This document shows positions 36,266 through 45,900 of a stretch of 64,000 nucleotides of DNA, one piece after another. Under the pieces are notes generated by a model. That model saw only the letters and a program-made list of their open reading frames with translations, made no database searches and was not told the DNA's origin. The number at the start of each line of letters is the position of its first letter. The first letter of the stretch is position 1. A program made the position numbers and the translations under genes. Source of the DNA: Paenibacillus sp. FSL H7-0737 (GTDB lineage Bacteria > Bacillota > Bacilli > Paenibacillales > Paenibacillaceae); assembly GCF_000758545.1 (NCBI RefSeq), contig NZ_CP009279.1:5394001-5458000 (forward strand), given 5' to 3'.

Positions 36266-37702
36266 TTATTTCGACAGTTGCAATGCTTTGCCGCCTTGAA
36301 CTACCCATACACCGCCATCACTTACGATAGCAAGCTTGCTTCCATCATTCGAAACAGCTACTTCAGATACATCTTCAGTGGAACGGAACAGCTCAGTCTT
36401 AGCTCCATTGTTATCAACGGAATAGACTACTGTGCTTCCATCTGCCGCTGAACCTGCTACAACTAAGCCGTTTTTAACGCCAGTAGACCAAGTTACTTCA
36501 ACATCAAGTGTAATGTTGCTGCTTGTTCCATCTGCTTTTACAACCTTCAATGTGTTAGCTGCGTTACCTTCAGCATCTGCACTCAGGTAAATGACGCTAC
36601 CATCAGCAGAAATTTCAGGGTACAGCTTGTTATCCGGTGTAGTTGTCAGTGCAGCTGGTTTAGCATCTTTCGTAGCCAGGTCAAGCTTATAAAGCTGCTC
36701 TCCAGCAGAGCTGAAGTCTACAGTAAGAGAATCTTCTGTGCTGTCCGCATCGTTTTTAGCAACACCCGTCAAGTTAACGATATAAACGGCGTTCTTTTCA
36801 TCAGCGGAAATGCGCAGTTCGGATTTGTTTTCTACTTTGTCTGCCAATACGGATTTAACTTCACCAGTGTCTACAGCGATTTTTGCGATTTTCTCTTGCT
36901 TGTCACCTTGGACGAAGTAAATACTTTTACCATCGTTCGACCACACCAGATCCGTTTTTACACTATTGTCAGTACCAAGTGTCTTAGTAGCTCCGCTAGA
37001 CAGGTTAATCAGGTTCAACAAACCAGTCTCATCATTGAAAGCTCCCCACTGCCCATCCGGTGATACTGCAAAATCCACTGCACTGTCATTTGATGAAAAT
37101 ACTTCGTAGTTACCTGGCTCTGTGCTGAACTTGATAAGTTGAGCAGATTCAGCATCACTTTTGTTCGCAATCAGACTTCCAGCTGCTGTCCAGTGCAAAG
37201 TATCAAACAATCCTTCAGGACGAGCAAAGCTTAGAATCGTGCTAGCGTCAGCATCCAGTTCTCCACCTAATGCATAAACTAACTTAGAAAGCTCTACATA
37301 GGTTTTACCGTTATAAAATACTGGAGCAACTGTGAATGTCTCGGAATTACCATCTACTTGATAGCTCTTTGAGCCTGTTTTGAGCTTCACATTATGTAAT
37401 CCTTTGCTGTCATTAAGTTCAAACCCGCCAGCTCCAAGTACTAACTTAGCTCCAATTTCACCAGCTACCTGATTCAGCGAGTACAGCTTGTAACCACTGC
37501 TATTAATGGTGTTAAACACAATCGGAGTACCATTTACATTCCAAGTAGCTGTACCTTCTTTAACTGCTGTTTTTGCAGCGGTTTGATTGGTAGCCACAGA
37601 TTTTACATTACTGCCGATGCTAGCTGCAGATACACTCCCAACGCCTACTGTTGCAAGAAGTGCTGAAGCCAACGTTGCGCTAATCCATTTACTGTTTTTC
37701 AA
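36266..37702 (-). CDS. Secreted stalk-domain and beta-propeller (TolB/WD40-like) protein
   Basis: 478 residues. A signal peptide (SATLASALLATVGVGSVSAA) is followed by a stalk-like domain (about 50-155, with KTYVELSKLVYALGGELDAD) and then repeated propeller blades. Examples are DFAVSPDGQWGAFNDETGLL, LVWSNDGKSIYFVQGDKQEK, YPEISADGSVIYLSADAEGN and VAVSNDGSKLAIVSDGGVWV. Each blade has the S-x-DG-x motif of TolB-type propellers. The start is a TTG behind AAGGGTG with 7-nt spacing. It lies 55 bp upstream of pstS on the same strand without an obvious terminator between, so it may be co-transcribed. A direct role in phosphate uptake is not evident. Confidence 0.85.
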   Translation of the reverse strand: MKNSKWISATLASALLATVGVGSVSAASIGSNVKSVATNQTAAKTAVKEGTATWNVNGTPIVFNTINSSGYKLYSLNQVAGEIGAKLVLGAGGFELNDSKGLHNVKLKTGSKSYQVDGNSETFTVAPVFYNGKTYVELSKLVYALGGELDADASTILSFARPEGLFDTLHWTAAGSLIANKSDAESAQLIKFSTEPGNYEVFSSNDSAVDFAVSPDGQWGAFNDETGLLNLINLSSGATKTLGTDNSVKTDLVWSNDGKSIYFVQGDKQEKIAKIAVDTGEVKSVLADKVENKSELRISADEKNAVYIVNLTGVAKNDADSTEDSLTVDFSSAGEQLYKLDLATKDAKPAALTTTPDNKLYPEISADGSVIYLSADAEGNAANTLKVVKADGTSSNITLDVEVTWSTGVKNGLVVAGSAADGSTVVYSVDNNGAKTELFRSTEDVSEVAVSNDGSKLAIVSDGGVWVVQGGKALQLSK

Positions 37703-37873
37703 TTAGATTCACCCTTTTCGTATAGGTAACTGCTAATGTCATTTTCGTCTACAATTGTCAACTCTGTTGCAGAGGAATGTTATGGAAATATTAACTATAA
37801 TTATTTTTTTGAAAAAGTAGGTATATTAGCGTACTAGACTGCTAAATTCAGATAAACCAAATGGACTAGACAC

Positions 37874-37935
37874 GAAAAAGCCTCATGGGGGATAGCTCTG
37901 CGGGGTGCAGTAGCTTTTACTCCATGAGGCTTTTT
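37874..37935. terminator. Bidirectional intrinsic terminator
   Basis: AAAAAGCCTCATGGGG and CTCCATGAGGCTTTTT pair around a long loop with one mismatch. T-runs occur on both strands. On the minus strand it ends the uxuA-uxuB transcript. No plus-strand gene reads into it. Confidence 0.88.
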
Positions 37936-37946
37936 GTAAATGTGAT

Positions 37947-39569
37947 CTACCCTAACTCTTCATTTAAATGCTTTTCCAACGTTCTCCGTACAGCCCCTGG
38001 GCCTTTCAGCATCTCATAGAAGTAGCTTTCAATCTTGCTACCCAGACCGATTTCATATAACGGTACACCAAAGATCTTCTCATTATCTAGAATTCTATGC
38101 ACATTAGAGGTCGAATCTCCCAAAGTCACCCCCTGCAGATGCGCTTGAAGCGACTCCATTAACGGATCGGGACTTAGCTCAAATGAATTCCCTTCATCGT
38201 CCACTCCGATCAAATAGCGGCACCAAGCAGCAATTGCTAGTGGAATCGCCGTTAATTCAGCTGGATGAAGATCTTCGCGTTGTACATAGGATTTGATCGT
38301 TTCCCCATAACGTATGCCTATCTTCTGCGACGTATCTGTCGCAATTCGCTGCGGGGTGTCCGGAATAAATGGATTCGCCAATCGCTCTTGCAGCACTTCA
38401 TCCAAAAACTGCTGTGGACGTAGAATGATAGGATCTACAACTACAGGCAATCCTTCGTTATACCCAATCTGCTCGGCTAATGTACGAAGAGTCTGATCCT
38501 GCATCTCATCCGAAATCTGTGTGTAGCCTAGTAGACAGCCAGTGACCGCTAATGCAGTGTGCAAGGGGTTTAGACAGGTGGTAACTTTCATCGTTTCTAC
38601 CCTGTTCACGGTCTCACGATCTGTGAATATAATGCCGGCTTCTTCTAATAAAGGTCGCCCATTCGTAAACTTATCCTCAATGACCAGATATTCACTAACT
38701 TCTGCGTTAACAAAAGGCGCGGTATGGGCGTTCCTCGAAGTAATAAGTATATCCATGCCGCCAATCCCTTGCTCCTGTAAAGCATTACGTACTACCTCGG
38801 ATGGACGTGGTGTGATTTTATCGATCATCGACAAGGGGAATGTTATTCGACTCTCGTCTTCGAGGTACGCAACAAAACCTTCCTCCACAATCCCTTTCGC
38901 AGCCCATGCCTTGGCGATTGTAATCATGCTATTTTTCAGCATATCCCCATTGTGCGAACAGTTATCCATACTGACAAAAGTCATCGGATACTGCCCCTTA
39001 AGATATCGACGGTACGCTAGAGAAGCGATCACACTCATGCTGTGGGAAGGCTGCTCTGGCCCTTGCTCCATATCCTTCTTCACGATATCAAGATACATTC
39101 CATCAGGACCGGTCAAGGTATAACCTTTCTCTGTGATGGTGAAGCTGGCCATCTGAAGGCTCGGGTTTTCAAAAATTTCAACCAAACGGCAGTAATCCTG
39201 CGCTCGATTCTTGTTTGCCATAATAGCTTCGGTAATGCTGCTAATGACCTTTTTTGTAAACTCGCCACTCGCATTCATTAGTACGAGAAGTGTTAAATGA
39301 TCATGCGGTTTATAAATTTTGTCAATCAGCTCGTAGTCAGAGGAGGTAGCGGCAATAATACCTGTATCTGCTTTTCCAAGCTCCAACAGCTTCTGGTGAG
39401 CATTCGCAACAAATCCCCGAAAAATATTTCCCGCTCCAAAATGAACCCATTCCGGCCTAACGCGCGTATTCTCTGCCACCTGCTCATAATCAAACTGAGG
39501 AAGCTCCACGTCAGCGTCCTTCCACGCCTCTGCACATGATTGAATACTCTCTCTTGTCAGAAGCAGCAT
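37947..39569 (-). CDS. uxuB: Fructuronate reductase (mannitol dehydrogenase family)
   Basis: 540 residues of the long-chain mannitol dehydrogenase family. The N-terminal NAD-binding segment is VHFGAGNIFRGFVANAHQKL. The catalytic region includes the conserved TFVSMDNCSHNGDMLKNSMI, and LNPLHTALAVTGCLLGYTQI is typical of the family. It interconverts D-fructuronate and D-mannonate. It starts at the base after the uxuA stop, with GGGGGTG 6 nt before the ATG. Tagaturonate reductase (UxaB) is related, but the uxuA partner favours UxuB. Isomerase uxaC is not in this window. Confidence 0.9.
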   Translation of the reverse strand: MLLLTRESIQSCAEAWKDADVELPQFDYEQVAENTRVRPEWVHFGAGNIFRGFVANAHQKLLELGKADTGIIAATSSDYELIDKIYKPHDHLTLLVLMNASGEFTKKVISSITEAIMANKNRAQDYCRLVEIFENPSLQMASFTITEKGYTLTGPDGMYLDIVKKDMEQGPEQPSHSMSVIASLAYRRYLKGQYPMTFVSMDNCSHNGDMLKNSMITIAKAWAAKGIVEEGFVAYLEDESRITFPLSMIDKITPRPSEVVRNALQEQGIGGMDILITSRNAHTAPFVNAEVSEYLVIEDKFTNGRPLLEEAGIIFTDRETVNRVETMKVTTCLNPLHTALAVTGCLLGYTQISDEMQDQTLRTLAEQIGYNEGLPVVVDPIILRPQQFLDEVLQERLANPFIPDTPQRIATDTSQKIGIRYGETIKSYVQREDLHPAELTAIPLAIAAWCRYLIGVDDEGNSFELSPDPLMESLQAHLQGVTLGDSTSNVHRILDNEKIFGVPLYEIGLGSKIESYFYEMLKGPGAVRRTLEKHLNEELG

Positions 39570-40646
39570 TCACTTCACCCCCATCGTATTGTCGAGACTA
39601 TCCCACACACCAAGTAAATACATGATCCCCATTGCTCTATCGTACAGCCCGTACCCTGGGCGGCAAGTCTTCTCTTCCCCCCACAAATGACGACCATGAT
39701 CTGGACGCACATATCCCGTATATCCATTCTCATGATACGCTTTAACAACCTCTGCCACATCCACACTGCCATCCCGTCCACGATGAGAGACCTCAATAAA
39801 ATCTCCGTTCTCAAAAACCTTAACATTTCGAATATGAGCAAAATGAATACGATTACAGAATTCCCGAATCATAGCCGGCAGATCGTTCTTCGGATTCGTA
39901 CCGAGCGACCCAGTGCAGAAGGTTAATCCATTATACGGACTATCTACTGCGTCAAGTAAACGACGGATCGTATCACGGCTGCGGACAACGCGGGGCAAGC
40001 CAAAGATCGGCCAAGCAGGATCATCGGGATGAATAGCCATTTTGATATCGACTTCTTCACAGACAGGAATAATGCGCTTCAGAAAATAGACCAAGTTCTC
40101 GAACAGCTTCTCTTCCGTTACATCTGCATAAGCGGCGAATAGCTCATCGAGCTTCGCAAGACGCTCCGGCTCCCAGCCAGGCATCGTAAATTCACCTGCC
40201 CCCTCGAGAATACGATTCACCATGTCGCGCGGGTTCTCATTAATGGCCGCATTTTCATAAAAAAGAGCATTCGAGCCATCTGGCAATTCCTTGTACAGCT
40301 CCGTCCGAGTCCAGTCAAAGATCGGCATGAAATTGTAACAGATCACTTTAGTACCGACCTTGGCTAGCTTCCGTATGGTGTCTATGTAAATATCGATATA
40401 TTTATCACGCGTCGGGAGTCCAATCTTGATATCATCATGGACGTTCACACTCTCTACTACGGCAGTGCTAAACCCTTTGCTCGTAATTTGATCCGCAACC
40501 TTTTGAATGTCATCCATTTCCCACACTTCGCCCGCTACCTTATGATGTAGTGACCAGACAATACCCATTACCCCCGGAATTTGCCGGATATGATCAAGCG
40601 TAATGTTGTCATTGCCTTCTCCATACCATCTCCATGTCATGTTCAT
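39570..40646 (-). CDS. uxuA: Mannonate dehydratase
   Basis: 358 residues. It dehydrates D-mannonate to 2-keto-3-deoxy-D-gluconate in the glucuronate pathway, using a divalent metal. Family features: MTWRWYGEGNDNITLDHIRQ at the start, MAIHPDDPAWPIFGLPRVVR in the core, and FCTGSLGTNPKNDLPAMIRE with the RPDHGRHLWGE segment near the end, supplying the histidine, aspartate and cysteine ligands. AGGAGG lies 11 nt before the first ATG. A second ATG two codons on is an alternative. It is first in a two-gene operon with uxuB, behind a promoter and GntR-type operator. Confidence 0.96.
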   Translation of the reverse strand: MNMTWRWYGEGNDNITLDHIRQIPGVMGIVWSLHHKVAGEVWEMDDIQKVADQITSKGFSTAVVESVNVHDDIKIGLPTRDKYIDIYIDTIRKLAKVGTKVICYNFMPIFDWTRTELYKELPDGSNALFYENAAINENPRDMVNRILEGAGEFTMPGWEPERLAKLDELFAAYADVTEEKLFENLVYFLKRIIPVCEEVDIKMAIHPDDPAWPIFGLPRVVRSRDTIRRLLDAVDSPYNGLTFCTGSLGTNPKNDLPAMIREFCNRIHFAHIRNVKVFENGDFIEVSHRGRDGSVDVAEVVKAYHENGYTGYVRPDHGRHLWGEEKTCRPGYGLYDRAMGIMYLLGVWDSLDNTMGVK

Positions 40647-40680
40647 CTAGATAAAACCTCCTATAATTTCTTATTTCGAG

Positions 40681-40696
40681 ATCTTGTATACAAGAT
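40681..40696. promoter_or_regulatory. GntR-family operator 1 (uxuA side)
   Basis: A perfect 16-bp palindrome, ATCTTGTATACAAGAT, just downstream of the uxuA promoter -10. Its 14-bp core TCTTGTATACAAGA recurs at operator 2, centre to centre 80 bp away. TTGTATACAA-type palindromes are typical of FadR-subfamily GntR regulators. Confidence 0.85.
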
Positions 40697-40707
40697 AATA
40701 TACTCAA

Positions 40708-40737
40708 ATATTAGATTTAAATAATACCTTTTGTCAA
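40708..40737 (-). promoter_or_regulatory. Promoter of uxuA-uxuB
   Basis: On the minus strand TTGACA and TAATAT are separated by 18 bp. The predicted start of transcription lies just before operator 1, so a bound repressor would block initiation or clearance. Confidence 0.75.
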
Positions 40738-40761
40738 TGACATAAAATCAATAATTACCGT

Positions 40762-40775
40762 TCTTGTATACAAGA
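40762..40775. promoter_or_regulatory. GntR-family operator 2 (regulator side)
   Basis: The 14-bp palindrome TCTTGTATACAAGA, identical to operator 1. It covers the -35 of the regulator gene promoter, which implies autorepression. Confidence 0.85.
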
Positions 40776-40792
40776 TCAAAAAATTATATAAT
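40764..40792 (+). promoter_or_regulatory. Promoter of the GntR regulator
   Basis: TTGTAT (-35, inside operator 2) and TATAAT (-10) are separated by exactly 17 bp. Transcription would begin near 40799, so in-frame ATG codons at 40764 and 40794 cannot be translated from this promoter. Confidence 0.75.
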
Positions 40793-40868
40793 GAAATCAC
40801 TATCTTATTTCAGGATCCCGTTTCAGATATCCGCATTACAAATTCAACGGCAATGGAGACGCAACCTC

Positions 40869-41522
40869 ATGTCCACCAAAAATGATATTTTGAACCTATT
40901 AAAGCACGAAATTCTTAATTTAACGCTAAAGCCTGGAACCATTCTAAGTGAGACCGTGTTATCCGAACGGTTTCAGATATCCAGAACACCTTTGCGCGAT
41001 GTACTAAAGCAGCTATCCCTCGAGTCCTATATTGATGTGTATCCGAAGAAAGGGAATCTGGTTTCATACATTGATTTGGAATCTGTCGAGCAAATGATCT
41101 ATTTAAGAAGCGTTTTGGAAAAAGACATTATCAAAGGTCTATGCGGCAGCCTTACTCTTAAAGGAATTATAGAACTTAAGAAGAACCTAGAAGAACAAAG
41201 AAATGCTATACATCAAGAACATGCCATTGAGCACTTTTTTGCTTTGGATGACGCCTATCATAAGACGTTATTCACCTTAGCAGGACATGAATTTTTGTGG
41301 GAGCAAATTAAGTTCTCCCATGTGCATTATGAAAGATATCGACGCCTGCATACGCTAAAGCAAGAAAAGCTGAAGAAAATTTTGAGCGAGCATCACATGA
41401 TCCTGGATTGTATGACAAACCATGAACCAGACAAAGTGGATGAGCTAGTCCAGCATCATTTGCGTGAAGATATGAACTCCTTATACTTACTGGAGAATTT
41501 TGCAGATTATATTAAAGCGTAA
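40869..41522 (+). CDS. GntR-family regulator (FadR/FCD subfamily), uronate-type
   Basis: 217 residues from the chosen start. An N-terminal winged helix (DILNLLKHEILNLTLKPGTI, then SERFQISRTPLRDVLKQLSL) is joined to a helical FCD effector domain (about 75-210). That domain has MIYLRSVLEKDIIKG and the metal-site histidines in DDAYHKTLFTLAGH and HHLREDMN. Upstream in-frame starts overlap the promoter, and the ATG at 40869 has GGAG about 10 nt before it. It is divergent from uxuA and flanked by two identical palindromes, so it likely represses uxuA-uxuB and itself, with a uronate or aldonate as inducer. Confidence 0.9.
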   Translation: MSTKNDILNLLKHEILNLTLKPGTILSETVLSERFQISRTPLRDVLKQLSLESYIDVYPKKGNLVSYIDLESVEQMIYLRSVLEKDIIKGLCGSLTLKGIIELKKNLEEQRNAIHQEHAIEHFFALDDAYHKTLFTLAGHEFLWEQIKFSHVHYERYRRLHTLKQEKLKKILSEHHMILDCMTNHEPDKVDELVQHHLREDMNSLYLLENFADYIKA

Positions 41523-41544
41523 TACGCGAAGAGGCTGTCCTACT

Positions 41545-41780
41545 GTAGAAAGATTTGTCCAACTTGGCATATCTATGTGTCTTCGGACTCGTTGTTTTTG
41601 TTGAAACTTCCCCCTCTAAAACAGCGGAGAGGACGGACTGATTGTGGAAAAGCGATAGCGTTCGCCTTGGTCTCCGGATTTTTACCGCGTAGGGAAAATA
41701 AATTAAATCTGGAGACCACAGCGATTGGAACAACGGTCCGTTCGCGGAGCGTCCATATAAAAAGCAATAGTTGCTCCTAC
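41545..41780. repeat. Structured intergenic element (long hairpin), possible interspersed repeat
   Basis: GTCTCCGGATTT (about 41670) and AAATCTGGAGAC (about 41708) form a stem of 12 bp with one G-T pair. The stem extends outward through CTTGG/CCACAG to a total of about 18 bp. Flanks contain GCGATAGCGTTCG and CGGTCCGTTCGCGGAGCG. Several short frames cross it on both strands, but none looks coding. The compact structure and position between two genes suggest a repeated non-coding element. Copy number in the genome cannot be seen here. Confidence 0.6.
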
Positions 41781-41790
41781 GTAAACACAA

Positions 41791-41842
41791 AAAGACCGCC
41801 TCAAGCAGCCATTTTCATGGCTTTTGGGACGGTCTCTTTTTA
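41791..41842. terminator. Bidirectional intrinsic terminator
   Basis: AAAAAGACCGCC and GGACGGTCTCTTTTT form the outer stem with an inner AAGCAGCCAT/ATGGCTTT stem. There is an A-run on one side and a T-run on the other. It ends the minus-strand alcohol dehydrogenase operon and can stop plus-strand read-through from the GntR gene. Confidence 0.88.
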
Positions 41843-41853
41843 TATAACACGCA

Positions 41854-42909
41854 TTAAGGCATATTCGGATAAATCATTACCTTAATACTTGTATCCTTCT
41901 CTTTACGTGCTACTTCAAGAGCTTCTTGAGTATCTGTAAGCGCAAAGCGATGCGTAACTATTTTCTCAATATCTAATGAAGAATGCTGCAACGCTTGGAT
42001 CGCAGCCGGATAGGTATTCGCGTAACGAAAAACACCATAAGCATCGATCTCACCATCGATAAATTGTCCCATGTCCATCGGAATAGCACTATCGGCTGGT
42101 AAACCGACAAATACAATTCTCCCGCCACGGCGAACCCACTTAATTGTATCCGCCATCGCTCTTGCGTTACCCGATGATTCTACGACGAGTGTAACTCCAA
42201 ATCCGTTCGTTAACTCATTGAGTCGCTGTCCAACATTCTCTTTTACTGGATCTAATGCTGCAGTGAAGCCCATCTCCATTGCAAGTTGACGCCGAAAAGG
42301 TACGACATCCGTACCATAAATTTCAGAAACGCCAAATAGCTTTGCTGCTTGTCCTGCAAGCAGTCCGATCGGACCAAGACCCGTTATTAGCACTCGATCA
42401 AACGGTTGAACCTTACCACGCATCATTGCGTGAAAACCAACCGACAATGGCTCCAGCATTGCACCTTCCTCATAACTCATAGAATCCGGAAGTTTAAATA
42501 GATAATCGCTTGGCATGACAATGTATTCTGCCCAAGCCCCATTTACTGGGGGTGTTGCAAGAAAGACCACATCTGGGCACAAATTATAACGTCCTGATTT
42601 ACAATAGTCGCATTGTCCACAGGTCACGCCTGGCTCAACCGCTACTCGGTCACCTACAGCTATATTTGATACCTGCTTACCAACCTCAACGACTTCACCA
42701 GCCAGCTCATGGCCTAATATGATCGGTTCCTTTACTACATAACGACCGATTCTTCCATGCTCATAGTAATGAACATCTGACCCGCAAATTCCTATACAAT
42801 ACACCTTAATTAGCGCTTCATTTTCCTTAGGAACAGGAATATCTATTTGCTTCACAGAAATCGATAATTGCTCATCCATTATTGCAGCATTCATCTTGCC
42901 TGTTAACAT
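41854..42909 (-). CDS. Zinc-dependent alcohol/polyol dehydrogenase (MDR family)
   Basis: 351 residues. Catalytic zinc ligands are in GICGSDVHYYEHG and ILGHELAGEVVEVG. The structural zinc site is GVTCGQCDYCKSGRYNLCP. The NAD-binding motif is VLITGLGPIGLLAGQAAKLF. The protein resembles sorbitol/L-iditol or L-arabinitol dehydrogenases. A longer frame exists, but the ATG at 42909 has GAGGTG 7 nt before it. It is last in the GH67-GH2 operon, so it probably oxidises a polyol or sugar released from plant hemicellulose. The exact substrate is unknown. Confidence 0.88.
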   Translation of the reverse strand: MLTGKMNAAIMDEQLSISVKQIDIPVPKENEALIKVYCIGICGSDVHYYEHGRIGRYVVKEPIILGHELAGEVVEVGKQVSNIAVGDRVAVEPGVTCGQCDYCKSGRYNLCPDVVFLATPPVNGAWAEYIVMPSDYLFKLPDSMSYEEGAMLEPLSVGFHAMMRGKVQPFDRVLITGLGPIGLLAGQAAKLFGVSEIYGTDVVPFRRQLAMEMGFTAALDPVKENVGQRLNELTNGFGVTLVVESSGNARAMADTIKWVRRGGRIVFVGLPADSAIPMDMGQFIDGEIDAYGVFRYANTYPAAIQALQHSSLDIEKIVTHRFALTDTQEALEVARKEKDTSIKVMIYPNMP

Positions 42910-42952
42910 GTACACGCACCTCATTTATCGTAGTAGTTGAAAGGACAATCGA

Positions 42953-45900
42953 TCATTCAAACCGAAACCAACCGAAATCGAACTGACTTCCAGGCAAGAA
43001 GATAAACGTTACCTTCTGCTCCCCTGTCACTTTCTCCAACTCAAATACTCGCTCTACATATCCATCTGACTGTGTAAATTCGATCAGTTGATTGTTAGAT
43101 GCTTCACCCTCTTCGAAGCAAAGATGAATGGTATTCTTATCGATCGGAGATCTCCCACAAATGACAAGCTTTGAAGTACCTTCCGTCGTAAAATCCATCT
43201 GCTCGAACACGAGAGATACGTTATTCCCGATTCCTTCAACACCCTGTTCCGCGATGGTGAACGTATCACCATAAATGCGATCACAATCCACAGCCCTATT
43301 CTGCTCGAACGCTCGGTTCTTTTTCACAAACGAGAAGCCTTTAATGTGCACCTTCTTCTGTAATACAAAACAAATAGAGCTGATGCCAGTAAGTCTTTTG
43401 GATAATAGATAGGTTGCCTCCTGATAAACATTCCATTGCGATTCCTTCTGATAAATAACGTCTGCCAAAAGCTCACTGTTCTCTTCGTCCGGCATGCCTT
43501 CCCAAATCTGGAGCTCGTAGGCTTCGCTAGACAATGCGAATAGGGGAATCGTTATCAAATCCGAGCCGTAAGTTCCAAAGTCAATCTCGCGATAAGCAAC
43601 CTGCGTCTCACCATCTCGACTCGTTGCTACGCCTCGTTCATTTCCGTTTCCGACTTCGCCTTTAACCTCGTCATATAGACCGCCAGATATAAATCCATAC
43701 GGATCCTTGTAAGCCGTCCCCAGACCGCTCGCTGTAAATTCCAACTGTGAAATCAGCTTTGTCTTTTCCGTACCGTTCTTACTCATACAGCGAACGCGGA
43801 AACTCCCATCTCCTAACGCCGTGATCTTGGCTTCTTGTCCCAGTTGTTCGAGCCGCGCTAGATTGGACTCAATCCCTGCATCATTTACAATACTCCACTC
43901 CACTTCAGTATAGGAAGTGTCTTTAGGGTAAAGGATGGCGTGTACATTCATTTCTCTTCTATTTTCATTAAACTGTTGTCCAGAATGACTTATAATTTCT
44001 ATCTTTCGTAAAGGAATTTCTTCTACATTTCCCATCACACAGGGCAACGCTAGATTTCTAGTGTTAGCTGAAATGCCTATTCCACGATCTGCCACAGGGA
44101 GCGATTGAAGCTTTAGCTTACTACCTACTACACCTTTCGAGGTAACCTCAACTGTTATCGTACCTGCTTCTAAACTCGCAGCAACAATCGCCATAAGCTT
44201 GCCGCTGAACAAGCGTCTACTCGTTCCTTTGTATGGATCATAGTCCGTGCTGTCTCCATTATCTAAACCGATCAAACGGCCTGCTCCGCCCACCTGAACC
44301 TGAACGCGATTGTTTGCATTCTCAACGGCATTCCCGCGCTCATCCTCCATCGTAATTTCGATGAATATTAAATCTGTGCCGTTCGCAAGGAGTGTACCCT
44401 TATCAGCCTTTAAGCAGATTCGACTCGCATCCCCGAACGATTTCCTGATGTCTACTGCAATGATTTGGTCAGCCTCATCATAAGCGATTGCCTTGAGCTC
44501 GCCTGCTTCATAAGGAATCTTCCACCAGCCCGCTAGCTGCGTTCCATGCACATGATCGATTTCATAGGTCCCAACAGTCTCACCATTGAACTGCAATTCT
44601 ATCTTGGGAGCATTCGAGCAGACTCGAACATCGATCATTTGACCGGGATTGAAATCCCAATAGGGAAAAATATGCACCATCGGATGCTCCTTGTAATTTG
44701 TCCAAGCCGCTCGATAGATGTAATATGAATCCTTTTTAAAGGTTGCTGTATCAATCTGCCCAAAATACGAATTCTTCGTATGATACGGTGTAGGTTCACC
44801 AATATAATCAAAACCCGTCCATATAAATTGCCCTAATGAGAACGCTGCATCTCGCTCCGCGATAATACACGCTTCTGCCGACTTCGCTCCCCAGCTTGTA
44901 GAGCTATTACCTAGTGCAGAGCACTGCTCATCGTCATCAGCCAGGATGGATTGCTCGAATGGGAAATGATATATTCCCCTGCTCTGCACAATAGAGGCGG
45001 TTTCACTACCATAGATAATCCAGTCAGGATGTTCCGCGTGATGCTGATGGTAATATTTTTCCGCATAATTGTAGCCTGCCACCTTTACGATGTCCGCACA
45101 TTTCTGAGCATTCTCCCATGGCATATAGTTCGATCCAATGGTCACTTTCCCGTTGCCTTTCGGATCATATTGAAGCACGGCTTCCATCAACATGCTCGTC
45201 AATTCTTGCCCTCGCTTGTCAGCATGCGTATCATAAATTTCATTGCCAATACTCCACATTAACAAGCTTGGATGATTACGATCTCGCATGACCCAGCTTC
45301 TCACATCTTTTAACGCCCAGTCCTTGAAAAATCTTGCGTAATCATATGTGGTCTTCGATCGCTCCCACATATCAAAGGCTTCTGAAACCACAAGCAGCCC
45401 CACTTCGTCCGCCAGATCCATAAGCTCTGCTGCAGGCATATTATGAGCGGTGCGTATTGCATTTACGCCCATGTCCTTTAAGATCTCAAGTCTTCTTCGC
45501 AATGCTGCTGTATGAAACGCCGAACCCAATGCTCCAAGATCATGATGCTCACAAACTCCGTTAAGCTTGATCTTTAACCCATTCAGAAGCATTCCCTCTT
45601 GCGGATCCAGTACAATCGTTCGAAAACCTATACACTGTGTTACTTCTTCTATTGTTGTCCACACATCATCAGAGCCCTGATCAGGTGCCTTATGCTGCAA
45701 TTCCGTTTTTAGCTGATATAAATGCGGCTCACCGGGGCTCCATAATAAAGGATTTTCTACTGTCAGCACCTGACTTACACGTGAGGTAGCTTGTGTTAAT
45801 TCTACTGCGGAGATCTTCTCAACACAGGTCTTTATCTCTCGATCCTTGTACAGAATGGTTTGGGAAAGCCGCATATCTCCTGTAATGCTCACATCGGTGT

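Noticed and set aside
41512..41885. Several short frames on both strands around 41.5-41.9 kb
   Set aside because: They cross the hairpin element and terminator, have no ribosome sites and resemble no family.
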